Shown here piece by piece: positions 1 through 6,069 of a stretch of 28,168 nt of DNA (positions are counted from its first letter, which is position 1; every line of letters starts with the position of its first letter). The translations under genes were made by a program, and so were the position numbers. Below the pieces are notes generated by a model. The model ran no database searches and had not been told where the DNA came from. It was given only the letters and a program-made list of their open reading frames with translations. The stretch covers positions 1 through 28,168 of IMG/VR virus record IMGVR_UViG_3300037507_001019; one strand, written 5' to 3'. Source of the DNA: a virus.

Positions 1-419
1 ACATGCACCGAAGGATTAAATGGACACTTGACTTCAACAGTGCCATCAGTACCCACTAGGCCGTCTGGAGTACCACCGACCCAAGCGTTGTACTCGAAGA
101 AATTGAACGGTGTTGAATTGACTTCGTACCCAGTAAGTTGTCGATACTCGTCAATTGCAATCGGTTCGTTATTCGTTCCCCACTGTGTCGCGCTGTTCGA
201 AAATGAGTACCACGAACCCAACCGTTCAGCCACCAGCAATTGCAGGTAAGCGTATCCAGTCTGAGTAAACAAAGCGTCTTGCCCTCTCCCAGGACCGATC
301 AAGTCACCGAAGCGACTGCAGGTAATCCGTCCAGCACGTTTCTGTAGCCATTCTTCTCTTGCTGCTTCGTCGCGGTCGACGATCGCAACGTCTTCAACTA
401 GTGAGTCTAAATCAATCAT
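1..419 (-). CDS. YqaJ/lambda-exonuclease-type recombination nuclease, N-terminal part (runs off window)
   Basis: The first 139 residues are visible from ATG at 419; the 3' part lies outside the window. The protein has an early W/R pair (W24, R28), followed by a GRIT-C-SRFG segment (residues 30-38). It then has W80-G-T-N-NE (to residue 85) and GGTPDG (115-120), followed by VEVKCPF with E129 and K131. The D119...E129-x-K131 arrangement is the PD-(D/E)XK core of YqaJ/RecE/lambda-exonuclease enzymes, which digest one strand of duplex DNA 5' to 3' and feed phage single-strand annealing recombination. The start overlaps the stop of the upstream gene by 8 nt, so the two are probably translationally coupled. 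No annealing protein is visible here; it would be expected beyond the left edge. The family call rests on motif order read by eye. Confidence 0.85.
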   Translation of the reverse strand, partial: MIDLDSLVEDVAIVDRDEAAREEWLQKRAGRITCSRFGDLIGPGRGQDALFTQTGYAYLQLLVAERLGSWYSFSNSATQWGTNNEPIAIDEYRQLTGYEVNSTPFNFFEYNAWVGGTPDGLVGTDGTVEVKCPFNPSVH

Positions 420-666
420 TGCCATCAAACTCCCTTATAGCTTCAATCGCTTTATGAACCCGTTCTAAAATGTTTGTTAAGTCGGAAGCATCGTTGATAG
501 ACCATCCAGTTGTTGATCGCAAAACCATAAACGTCTCATCACCTGGAAGCTGATTCTCAAAAGATATGTCCAGTATCTCCGTGTCGTCAGTTGATCCTAA
601 AGTATTGCCATCTTGCGTAAACTGTGCTTTAGCTTCAGATAATCGTATTTTGTAATCCTTAGTCAT
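412..666 (-). CDS. Conserved-looking small protein of unknown function (84 aa)
   Basis: This is an acidic 84-residue protein beginning MTKDYKIRL. ATG at 666 is preceded by AAGGA at a 6-7 nt spacing, a good ribosome binding site. It has a predicted beta-rich first half and a C-terminal amphipathic helix (about residues 60-78: DLTNILERVHKAIEAI). No membrane segment, cysteine motif or recognised domain is visible. It lies between a putative ssDNA-binding-like protein and the YqaJ-type nuclease and overlaps the latter by 8 nt. A role as a recombination or replication accessory is therefore possible, but this is inferred from position only. Confidence 0.7.
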   Translation of the reverse strand: MTKDYKIRLSEAKAQFTQDGNTLGSTDDTEILDISFENQLPGDETFMVLRSTTGWSINDASDLTNILERVHKAIEAIREFDGND

Positions 667-678
667 TTTGCATCCTTC

Positions 679-1047
679 TTACTTCAGAGTTACCACCGAC
701 CAATCGTCACTCATATTCCCATTCGTCCGATTCTTCTTCTTCCCCTTGTACGTGATTTGCACAGGAGTATTCGGCACAATCTCATTGTTCTCGAACACCG
801 CAACCAACCGTTTCGAACCGTTCACTACAGTTCGAATCTCTCCGTCAACAGGCTCAACAAACACCGCACAAGGAAGCAGAATGTCTTCCCCTGTCTTCTG
901 ATCCAGTACGATTCTTTCCTGAACGCAACTGAAAAACATACGTCGCTTTTCACCGACCTTCTCCGGTGTCCAATACTGCTGCGATAGATCAACGCTGGCA
1001 ACTTCCAGCTTGGATAAATCTAAATTCTCTGGAACGATTAAACTCAT
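679..1047 (-). CDS. Phage protein of unknown function, possibly an ssDNA-binding-type protein (122 aa)
   Basis: The 122-residue protein is mostly beta-strand-like. It has a basic turn TYKGKKKNRTNGN (about residues 99-111) before a conserved-looking D-D-W-x-V end. I have seen this type of C-terminus in small phage proteins encoded close to recombination nucleases, and the pattern would fit an OB-like nucleic-acid-binding protein, but no diagnostic motif proves it. The start ATG overlaps the preceding stop (TAATG). The cluster with the exonuclease at the left edge supports a DNA-metabolism role. An unrelated function cannot be excluded. Confidence 0.7.
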   Translation of the reverse strand: MSLIVPENLDLSKLEVASVDLSQQYWTPEKVGEKRRMFFSCVQERIVLDQKTGEDILLPCAVFVEPVDGEIRTVVNGSKRLVAVFENNEIVPNTPVQITYKGKKKNRTNGNMSDDWSVVTLK

Positions 1048-1277
1048 TACATACCCTTTCGTGGATTCAAAATTTCAGCGTGAATCGACGTTTGAACTTC
1101 AAACGTGTCGATCACTTCCGGTTCCGATTCGCAACGTACTTCAACAACCCATTTTTCTGGGCATAAGCTATTGCGTTGCGATGTCAAAATAGCGTGCGTT
1201 TTAATTGCTTCGAAAAAAGTGACGTTGCCGTAGTCCGTCCATTCTTTAGATCCCTCTAATCGTGCTTGTCTGCTCAA
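1047..1277 (-). CDS. Small protein of unknown function with a TTG start (76 aa)
   Basis: The coding frame opens with TTG at 1277, preceded by a perfect AGGAG at 6-7 nt. The TTG overlaps the TGA of the upstream zinc-ribbon frame (TTGA), a typical coupled junction. No ATG exists near the N-terminus, so TTG is the credible start. The protein (MSRQARLEGSKEWTDYGNV...) shows alternating beta-strand patterns (KWVVEVRCESEPEVIDTFEV) and no recognised domain. It ends one base inside the next gene (TAATG). Function unknown. Confidence 0.65.
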   Translation of the reverse strand: MSRQARLEGSKEWTDYGNVTFFEAIKTHAILTSQRNSLCPEKWVVEVRCESEPEVIDTFEVQTSIHAEILNPRKGM

Positions 1278-1497
1278 TTCTTACTCCTAATAATCGCAGG
1301 GTGATCGAAGTGCTCGTAGCACCTTTCAACAACCACCTCCACTGGTTTCTTAACTTCCGTTCGTTCACGTTCTTCACGTTTCAATCTTGCCAACATTTGA
1401 CAAGCCATACACACCCGATCTTCGTCTAGTATTGCTTTCCAACCGCAAGCTCGGCACCACCTTTCGGGCCATAGCCTTTTTTCTTTTGCTCAGTCAT
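1274..1497 (-). CDS. Zinc-ribbon ORF without a normal start codon; candidate -1 frameshift product
   Basis: The frame covering 1489-1274 encodes 71 residues with W-C-R-A-C-G followed 11 residues later by C-M-A-C (a CxxC-11-CxxC zinc ribbon), then a charged helix (LARLKREERERTEVKK). It ends in TGA that overlaps the next gene's TTG start, as expected of a real gene. Yet between the preceding in-frame TGA (1490-1492) and the first CxxC there is no ATG, GTG or TTG. An ATG at 1497, overlapping the end of the upstream gene, opens the other frame (MTEQKKKG...) and stops after 23 codons. A -1 slip at its AAG-AAA-AAA-G run (A6 at 1477-1482) would enter the zinc-ribbon frame. Alternatives are readthrough of the upstream TGA (same frame), an uncommon start codon, or a sequencing or mutational indel in the A run. 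Confidence 0.5.
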
Positions 1498-1789
1498 GAA
1501 CGCACTCCTCCTTCAACCGTTCAATCCCAGCAATGTACTCATACTTGCGAATCGGCTTCACCTCCCACACCGCTGGTTGATGCCGAAACTTTTCAGACAG
1601 ATCAGCCTTTAGTTGTGCCAGTGTCAACGCTTCATTGCCGACAATTTCCACCACTGCATAATGCGTTCGCGAATCGTCAAACCTACCGCTAGTAAAAGCA
1701 TCGCTGTTCGGATCTGCGTAAAACGAAAAAGATGCTGGCGAAGTTTGGAAAAACCAAGTGATCTTTACCTCGACGTACAAGTTAGCCAT
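1490..1789 (-). CDS. Small protein of unknown function (99 aa)
   Basis: I chose ATG at 1789 (MANLYVEVKI...), which overlaps the acetyltransferase stop by 8 nt. The open frame extends further upstream only as an out-of-frame shadow of that gene. The 99 residues look like an alpha/beta protein: strands VEVKITWFF and YAVVEIVG, a helix TLAQLKADLSEKF, and a final basic segment VKPIRKYEYIAGIERLKEE. No catalytic motif is recognisable. It sits inside the small-gene early operon downstream of csrA and the acetyltransferase. Confidence 0.65.
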   Translation of the reverse strand: MANLYVEVKITWFFQTSPASFSFYADPNSDAFTSGRFDDSRTHYAVVEIVGNEALTLAQLKADLSEKFRHQPAVWEVKPIRKYEYIAGIERLKEECVHD

Positions 1790-2264
1790 TTCGAAACTCT
1801 CCTGTACTGAACTGCATTCGATACGCAACGGACTCTTCCTCAACTGCATACCAGCCATGCAAAATTGACGTACATAAAAAACCAGCTTGGCGAAAAAATA
1901 GCTGTCCATCCAAGTTCCTTTCTCGTAGCTCCAGCGATATCTTGCTACGTCGTTCGTAAGCTAGTTTCGACTTCAGCTTTTCGATCATGGCAGAACCAAC
2001 GCCGAGTCGTTGCGATCGTGGCCGTACTGCGAAGTTCAGCAACTCGATTCGTGTCTTGTGTAGTTCGTAAACCATGTAGCCTACAACTTCTTCGTTTCGT
2101 TCTGCCACCATGCCGATGCAGTTTCGTTGACGCAGTGCGATCAAGAACTCTTGTTGACTCCACGGGTAGTCGTATACGTCTTTCTCGATTGCGACGACTG
2201 AATCTAAGTCGCTTCGCACCATCCATCGGATGTCAGTCTGAGTCATTGAGATAATGTCGCTCAT
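1782..2264 (-). CDS. RimI-like GNAT N-acetyltransferase
   Basis: This 160-residue protein has the GNAT fold signature. It opens with IRWMVRSDLDSVVAIEKDVYDYPWS (residues 12-36), very like RimI N-termini. The acetyl-CoA binding motif A is RPRSQRLGVGSAMI (81-94, with Q/RxxGxG at 85-90), and a motif B-like RERNLDGQLFFRQAGF lies at 114-129. RimI transfers acetyl groups to the N-terminus of ribosomal protein S18. Phage relatives may modify other targets, so the substrate is unknown. The start ATG overlaps the csrA stop (ATGA), implying co-translation with CsrA. The length is normal for the family. A toxin-type GNAT is less likely because there is no antitoxin-like partner. Confidence 0.85.
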   Translation of the reverse strand: MSDIISMTQTDIRWMVRSDLDSVVAIEKDVYDYPWSQQEFLIALRQRNCIGMVAERNEEVVGYMVYELHKTRIELLNFAVRPRSQRLGVGSAMIEKLKSKLAYERRSKISLELRERNLDGQLFFRQAGFLCTSILHGWYAVEEESVAYRMQFSTGEFRNG

Positions 2265-2446
2265 GCTGCTACGTCCTTTCTGGCTACCAACTCCCCCCGC
2301 CTGATCTTCAGATCCTTAGCCGCAGAAACTGCGATAGTCACGCGATTGCCAGATATACGCTTTACCGTCAAGACAATCTCACCGTCGGCAATAACAATCT
2401 GCTGATTGACTTGCCTCGTCAAAATCAAATTCCCATTCTTGTCCAT
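2261..2446 (-). CDS. csrA: CsrA-family RNA-binding regulator
   Basis: The 61-residue protein matches CsrA across its length: LILTR near the N-terminus (residues 7-11), a V..Q.I.I.D segment, strands EIVLTVKRI, GNRVTIAVSA (33-42) and a C-terminal K-x-x-x-I-R-R-x-E-L helix. CsrA dimers bind GGA-containing loops of mRNAs to block or stabilise translation. A phage copy could tune host or phage mRNAs. It has about 5 extra N-terminal residues (MDKNG) compared with host CsrA. ATG at 2446 is preceded by AAGGA at 7 nt, a strong ribosome binding site. It heads a small co-translated unit with the GNAT enzyme and lies just downstream of the GGCNN array. Confidence 0.9.
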   Translation of the reverse strand: MDKNGNLILTRQVNQQIVIADGEIVLTVKRISGNRVTIAVSAAKDLKIRRGELVARKDVAA

Positions 2447-2531
2447 GCTTTTTCCTTGCAGTTAGAATCCGTTACACTTAAATTTGCTTTACTTACGCAG
2501 TGCGCGAGTGAAGTCTTCTTTACTAATAACC

Positions 2532-2611
2532 TTGCCAAGCCTCGCCTCGCCTCGCCCCGCCTCGCCGCGCCCTGCCCCGCCAAGCCCCGCCGTGCCAGGC
2601 CAAACCTTGCC
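2532..2611 (-). repeat. Degenerate pentanucleotide array, 16 units of GGCNN
   Basis: Read on the minus strand, 80 bases divide exactly into 16 five-base units, 15 beginning GGC and one GGT. The last two bases vary: GGCGA occurs four times, GGCGG three times, GGCAA and GGCTT twice each, the others once. The array starts 5 bases after the stop of the 52-residue gene and ends about 85 bases before csrA. It is intergenic and much more GC-rich than its surroundings. A fixed GGC core with free variation at two positions implies selection on the core or an unusual copying process rather than plain slippage. It could be an iteron-like protein binding site, a replication or packaging signal, or a structured RNA; the sequence does not decide. 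Confidence 0.85.
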
Positions 2612-2615
2612 GCAA

Positions 2616-2774
2616 CTACTTCGCCACCTTTTCACACATCTTTATCACTTCCAGCACGATGTCATCCTTCACTATGTAGCCGGATCGTCGCATCAGGCAG
2701 ACGACCTCGACCGAGAGACGTATTGCCTCCATGTTTTGATTTGTGGTAGTGTTTTGTTCTGTTGTCACCGTCAT
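2616..2774 (-). CDS. Small ORF of unknown function (52 aa)
   Basis: ATG at 2774 directly follows the TAA of the upstream gene (TAAATG) and is preceded by GAGG at about 7-8 nt. The 52 residues (MTVTTEQNTTTN...) have a polar threonine/asparagine-rich start and a helical second half (IRLSVEVVCLMRRSGYIVKDDIVLEVIKMCEKVAK). The strong ribosome binding site and the tight junction support it as a real gene. No family recognised. The GGCNN array begins right after its stop codon. Confidence 0.6.
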   Translation of the reverse strand: MTVTTEQNTTTNQNMEAIRLSVEVVCLMRRSGYIVKDDIVLEVIKMCEKVAK

Positions 2775-3071
2775 TTAATTACCTCGTAAATCTGTGCTGA
2801 CCATATGAACTAACCGATACTCAAAAACCCCTAACTCAGGATTTATTCTTCGCTCAATTTTTGGAGTGTTTACTTTAAGTAAACCAAGCAAAGCTCTAGC
2901 TGTTAAAGTTACCTTCGCATTGTGCTCAGTCTTTCTTTCCTTCAACTTAAACCTGCAAACAGCATCGGGAGGGAAGTCGATCTTTCCAGCAATCAATGCA
3001 CACGTCTGCCATTCAGTTGTCATAGCAAGCATCACTTTGGATGATGCCCCAGGAATGCTTACAAAAGCCAT
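2775..3071 (-). CDS. Small protein of unknown function (98 aa)
   Basis: This is a 98-residue protein beginning MAFVSIPGASSKVMLAM. It has two cysteines, a basic middle (CRFKLKERKTEHNAKVTL) and a strand-rich end. It begins 1 base after the ParB-like gene's stop and is followed without gap by the 52-residue ORF, so it is part of the same operon. No domain recognised; position suggests an early, DNA-metabolism or regulatory context only. Confidence 0.65.
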   Translation of the reverse strand: MAFVSIPGASSKVMLAMTTEWQTCALIAGKIDFPPDAVCRFKLKERKTEHNAKVTLTARALLGLLKVNTPKIERRINPELGVFEYRLVHMVSTDLRGN

Positions 3072-3072
3072 G

Positions 3073-4041
3073 TTAAAAAACTCCCGTTATTAGTTTCAAT
3101 CTAGCGGTCACCTTTGCCGTCATAAGACGCACGGCATCACCATCCCTGGCTTCCGTGCAGCCTATTTCTCCTAGAGTAGAAAACCCCGATCCTTCATTGC
3201 CTTTATCTAGAAACTCAACCAATCCATCAAGCATCCTCAAAAACTTATCGCGACGAGGATTTCTGATTGGCTTTACGCAACCGTCAAGTTGCTTTTCTGG
3301 CGACAAATAACCGACCTGTTTGATCCATTCTTTTACGATCTCTGCTTTCTTAGCCTTGCCTTTTGCTGAGCAAAACGCATTAGCCACATCGTTTATCTTG
3401 TCAGCCGAAACAGACGCTGCAATTGCGGTTTTAGCAACTTGCTTCTTAGCATCCTCATCACTGATTTTGTCCAGAGCCATGAGTGCCTTAACAGACATTT
3501 TATTCGCTGTGATACCCTCAGATGACAACTCAACTCTCAGGTCCTCAGCACGTAAGCGAGACTGAATTGAAAAGTCGCTAACACTCATCAGTCTTGCGGC
3601 ATCGATAGCAGTGAATCCGCAAGTTCGCACAAGATAAACGCCGTGGTCGATCCTCTCAGTTTTTTCTGTGCCCCAGCCATGTCTGGCGTTTAGCGATCTA
3701 ATCACGGCTTGCCTGTGATTGTCCGATAGAGGATCGACCACATACGCTCGGCAAGATACAAAACCAATAAGTTTAGCAGCCGAGGATCTTTGGTTTCCGC
3801 CAAGGATGACGAGCCCCTTTTTTGATCGCTCTACTACAATCATAGGAAACACATCACCTCTTCGCATTGATGCCGCGTATTCCTCTACCTTCTCATCACT
3901 TATAGGATTCCCCATGCGTGCGCAATTGTTCGCAGAGGCAACACAATCAATGTCGCTAAAGTTTATCGTTTGCCTTTCAAATCTTGCACCAACCATCTGC
4001 AATATCGTTACTGCGTCTGGATCATCTCGCCACTCATTCAT
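3073..4041 (-). CDS. ParB/Spo0J-like nucleotide-binding-domain protein with HTH
   Basis: The 322-residue protein has a ParB N-terminal (ParB/sulfiredoxin-like) domain: KVEEYAASMRRGDVFPMIVV (residues 51-70), then LVILGGNQRSSAAKLIG (77-93). GGNQR stands where GxHR/GNHR occurs in the family. A helix-turn-helix-like segment follows (about 142-165, GFTAIDAARLMSVSDFSIQS). The C-terminal half is helical and lysine-rich. Phage proteins of this type can act in plasmid-like partition, as CTP-dependent DNA clamps, or as regulators. No ParA is visible, so partition is uncertain. GGAG lies 8 nt before ATG at 4041 and overlaps the end of the methyltransferase gene. The GGCNN array lies about 460 bp further downstream and is a conceivable target. 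Confidence 0.75.
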   Translation of the reverse strand: MNEWRDDPDAVTILQMVGARFERQTINFSDIDCVASANNCARMGNPISDEKVEEYAASMRRGDVFPMIVVERSKKGLVILGGNQRSSAAKLIGFVSCRAYVVDPLSDNHRQAVIRSLNARHGWGTEKTERIDHGVYLVRTCGFTAIDAARLMSVSDFSIQSRLRAEDLRVELSSEGITANKMSVKALMALDKISDEDAKKQVAKTAIAASVSADKINDVANAFCSAKGKAKKAEIVKEWIKQVGYLSPEKQLDGCVKPIRNPRRDKFLRMLDGLVEFLDKGNEGSGFSTLGEIGCTEARDGDAVRLMTAKVTARLKLITGVF

Positions 4042-4053
4042 GTTACTTGCTCC

Positions 4054-5028
4054 TTAATAATTACCCATTACAACACCCATGCTGCGGTATCTAGCCGCAA
4101 ACAATCCAGCATCTGCACCGAAGTACAGAAGCATCTGACCTTGTAGCGGAATACTAACCTTCCCGCCTGGCTCCCAAAACTTTACGCGAGTCGATAAAAA
4201 GCAGACTGCGTTACACTTACCCAAAAGAGATTGCGCCCACTTCGTCTCGGTTCCATTGTTGACTAGGACAGCAGCACTCGCCGTATTTCCGCATTCAATC
4301 TCTTCCAGCAACTTGGCAGCAAACTTCTCTATCAAGCCGCTAGAGTAGGGCGGATTCATCCAGACGGAACCGACCCACTTTTTGGTTAATCCATCTGACT
4401 TTGCATCGTAAAACTTCCTAGCCTGAACGACTGCGTTGGCATCTTTTGACGAAGCTGGGTCTACGTCGATGACTTGTACAATAGCCCTATACTGCTCAAT
4501 GTACTCCGCTGGTGTGTACCACTCGTTCTCACCGGAGTTGTGACCTACGTGAGCGCCTTTTATCTTGCGATTCACAGCTGCTTTACTGACTTCTTCGCCG
4601 TCTAGCTTTAACGACTCAATAGCCGCTTCGATTTGCTTCGGTGTTACTTCAGCGAGCTTCTGCGAACGTGTTGAAATATTCTTAGCTTCCGTCTCCGAAT
4701 CGGTCCCGAGAAACTCAGTCAGCGATAAAGGTGTCACGATGACACCTTTATCGTCTGCACATGGTCTTCCGAGTTTAATCATGCCAGTTTGCTTTGCTTC
4801 AGCAATCAAAGTTCCAATATGCCTCTCGCTCCAAATCGCAAGCTCTCCAAAGTAGTTCCTTCTCTCAGCAGTCTTGTTGTCATACTTGCGAGCTGCTTCA
4901 ATTCGCTTGTGCAAATCAGTGATTTGTTTTGGATTGCTAACCAAGCTGATTGCGTCACGAACTTCGTTGAGGGGAGCAAGTTCTCCGAATGCTTTTTTGA
5001 GTACAGTTAGTTCCACCACTGCCCCCAT
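4054..5028 (-). CDS. Phage DNA N6-adenine methyltransferase (Dam/DNMT type)
   Basis: The C-terminal half of this 324-residue protein is a phage N-6-adenine methyltransferase. It has NEWYTPAEYIE (residues 168-178), the DVDPASS strand (188-194), FYDAKSDGLTKKWVGSVWMNPPYS (206-229) with catalytic NPPY at 225-228, and VLVNNGTETKW later. It transfers a methyl group from S-adenosylmethionine to adenine N6, typically to protect phage DNA or mark it for regulation. The N-terminal 160 residues are helical with a possible DNA-binding part (ITDLHKRIEAARKY, SQKLAEVTPKQIEAAIE), a common extension in this family. The start overlaps the upstream gene by 22 nt. Recognition sequence unknown. Confidence 0.9.
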   Translation of the reverse strand: MGAVVELTVLKKAFGELAPLNEVRDAISLVSNPKQITDLHKRIEAARKYDNKTAERRNYFGELAIWSERHIGTLIAEAKQTGMIKLGRPCADDKGVIVTPLSLTEFLGTDSETEAKNISTRSQKLAEVTPKQIEAAIESLKLDGEEVSKAAVNRKIKGAHVGHNSGENEWYTPAEYIEQYRAIVQVIDVDPASSKDANAVVQARKFYDAKSDGLTKKWVGSVWMNPPYSSGLIEKFAAKLLEEIECGNTASAAVLVNNGTETKWAQSLLGKCNAVCFLSTRVKFWEPGGKVSIPLQGQMLLYFGADAGLFAARYRSMGVVMGNY

Positions 5029-5489
5029 GTGTTCTCTAGTCCGTAGAAAGCTTTAACGAACTCTCCCCACAAGCAACCGTCGATCACTTCCATGTATTCG
5101 ATTTCTCCATTATTGCATCGCATGACGTGAAACGATTGAACGTCGGTCAGCGAGTCTATATCTCGACCGTCTACGCAATGGTGGCAAAGCACGCAAGCGT
5201 TCTGATAGTTGTTAGTTCGCAACAACTGCATGTAGAGAGTTCGCTGCCCGAAAGGCTTATCAGCCCAGCAATCGTTTCGCGTAAACTCGCAAAACAAAAC
5301 CCTAGCTCTTTCGAGGTTATCAAAAACAACATCAATGTCAGACGGTGTTATTCGTCTAGGCAAAATATCGCCCCATGCGGAATGATCGTAACCCTGTCTA
5401 TACAGAGCCTCATTCCTTACTGCACCACGCGTAACCATGTGGGTTCCGTTTTCCGTGCGCTGCTTCCGATCTACTGATAGCTGTGCCAT
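5007..5489 (-). CDS. Conserved phage protein of unknown function, possibly nuclease-like (160 aa)
   Basis: The core (GYDHSAWGDILPRRITPSDIDVVFDN...RVLFCEFTR) combines an N-terminal W-G-D-x-L-P-R segment with D-I-D and a strand ending in an acidic C-E-F. This order resembles a PD-(D/E)XK-like core but lacks a clear E-x-K, so a nuclease role is only a suggestion. A later C-x-x-C-H-H (VLCHHC region) and DVQSFHVM follow. Two starts compete: ATG at 5489 with GAGGG 8 nt upstream, overlapping the end of the previous gene, and ATG at 5438, which sits behind the repeated 23-bp leader also found before the 72-residue gene. It overlaps the methyltransferase start by 22 nt. Confidence 0.7.
   Translation of the reverse strand: MAQLSVDRKQRTENGTHMVTRGAVRNEALYRQGYDHSAWGDILPRRITPSDIDVVFDNLERARVLFCEFTRNDCWADKPFGQRTLYMQLLRTNNYQNACVLCHHCVDGRDIDSLTDVQSFHVMRCNNGEIEYMEVIDGCLWGEFVKAFYGLENTWGQWWN
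5436..5458 (-). repeat. Copy A of a 23-bp start-proximal repeat
   Basis: This 23-bp element ends in an ATG (5438-5436) and matches copy B (5709-5731) at 22 of 23 positions. It contains GGAA at 5-7 nt from the ATG. Identity stops immediately at the ATG, as for a shared ribosome binding or leader element. Here it lies inside the longer open frame of the 160-residue gene, marking a possible internal start. Confidence 0.7.
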
Positions 5490-5492
5490 CAC

Positions 5493-5711
5493 TTATCCCT
5501 CTGTCTTAGATACCGATGAAAAAACACGCATCGGCTTCGTGCTTTTTTTGATTTCGTACTTGTGCCGTTGAAGCTTGTCTTTGGCCGAAAGAAGCGGCTC
5601 TAGACTTGTTTGCTTGTGGCTTGATTCTAGATGCGGATAATCTTTGATCCGCCTAATGGAGTACTGAAGCGACTCCAGCAAAGCGTTAATCTCGCGTGCT
5701 GTCAAAAGCAT
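5493..5711 (-). CDS. Small helical protein of unknown function (72 aa)
   Basis: A 72-residue, strongly basic and helical protein (MLLTAREINALLESLQYSIRRI...). No start codon lies further upstream in frame before a stop, so ATG at 5711, behind copy B of the 23-bp leader, is the start. It ends in TAA followed at once by the GTG-ATG of the next gene. A putative promoter and an inverted repeat lie upstream (5787-5854), so it may be the first gene of an early transcript. No domain recognised. Confidence 0.6.
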   Translation of the reverse strand: MLLTAREINALLESLQYSIRRIKDYPHLESSHKQTSLEPLLSAKDKLQRHKYEIKKSTKPMRVFSSVSKTEG

Positions 5712-5731
5712 GTGGGTTCCATTTTCCGTGC
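5709..5731 (-). repeat. Copy B of the 23-bp start-proximal repeat
   Basis: Identical to copy A at 22 of 23 positions, ending in the ATG of the 72-residue gene. The copies are 273 bp apart. The single difference is Y (C or T) seven bases before the GGAACC part of the element's centre. It may be a duplicated translation-initiation element or the target of a translational regulator. Confidence 0.7.
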
Positions 5732-5786
5732 ACCATTGAATACGACTTGGTGGATCAGAAGATCCAAAAAGTCGCTAGTTTGTTCA

Positions 5787-5818
5787 TCGATTGATCACTT
5801 ACTACAGTTTTCAATCGA
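5787..5818. promoter_or_regulatory. Inverted repeat, candidate operator
   Basis: TCGATTGA (5787-5794) and its exact complement TCAATCGA (5811-5818) form an 8-bp inverted repeat with a 16-base spacer. It lies immediately downstream of a predicted minus-strand promoter, around the expected transcription start. That position is typical of repressor operators. The neighbouring HTH/AT-hook protein is the obvious candidate ligand. This is an inference; the repeat could also form an RNA hairpin. Confidence 0.4.
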
Positions 5819-5825
5819 CGTGCTA

Positions 5826-5854
5826 GTTATTGCGACCCAGCAAGAAGTTGTCAA
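5826..5854 (-). promoter_or_regulatory. Putative sigma70-type promoter
   Basis: On the minus strand, TTGACA (5854-5849) is followed after exactly 17 bases by AATAAC (5831-5826). The -35 box is perfect and the -10 box matches 4 of 6. The -35 box includes the stop codon of the HTH gene. Transcription would start near 5819 and read into the 72-residue gene, the methyltransferase and the ParB-like gene. Host sigma consensus is unknown, so confidence is moderate. Confidence 0.45.
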
Positions 5855-6054
5855 GAGGATTTCTGATTTTTTCTTGGTCGTCCTGTTTTCGCTGGTGTTT
5901 TAGCCATCAACTCGGCTTGTTTTCGATCAACGAGCCATACAAAGCCAACCTTTTCTGATCTGATCTGTTGCTCTTTTGCCAAAAAGCGTAGGCGTTGACT
6001 AGAACAGCCGATCAGTTCGGCGGCCTGCGAAATCGTTATCCATTTCTCTTGCAT
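5851..6054 (-). CDS. Excisionase/MerR-like HTH DNA-binding protein with AT-hook tail
   Basis: The 67-residue protein begins MQEKWITISQAAELIGCSSQRLRFLA. Residues 7-28 form the winged-helix/HTH typical of excisionase-like and MerR-like binders. GFVWLVDRKQAE follows, like the wing and linker of such proteins. The C-terminus ends in KTGRPRKNQ (57-65), whose GRPRK core is an AT-hook minor-groove binding motif. I chose ATG at 6054, with GGAG 10 nt upstream; an ATG at 6063 lies only one base after that GGAG. It is a plausible early regulator (or excisionase) of the transcripts starting on either side. Which of these it is cannot be decided. Confidence 0.75.
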   Translation of the reverse strand: MQEKWITISQAAELIGCSSQRLRFLAKEQQIRSEKVGFVWLVDRKQAELMAKTPAKTGRPRKNQKSS

Positions 6055-6069
6055 TACAATCATGCTCCA

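Noticed and set aside
1865-2254. 129-codon plus-strand frame opposite the acetyltransferase
   Set aside because: It is arginine/serine/cysteine-rich, typical of an antisense shadow, and conflicts with a clear GNAT gene.
2411-2789. Two plus-strand frames (2411-2749 and 2484-2789) running through the pentamer array
   Set aside because: Their proteins are proline/arginine/alanine low-complexity readings of the NNGCC array. The minus-strand small gene and csrA explain the flanks.
5463-5472. Ten bases resembling the end of a common sequencing adapter (CTTCCGATCT)
   Set aside because: The reading frame continues through it without disruption and only ten bases match, so chance is more likely than a chimeric assembly.
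5631-5903. 90-codon plus-strand frame over the promoter region
   Set aside because: It overlaps two minus-strand genes, has a poor start context and a hydrophobic, shadow-like sequence.
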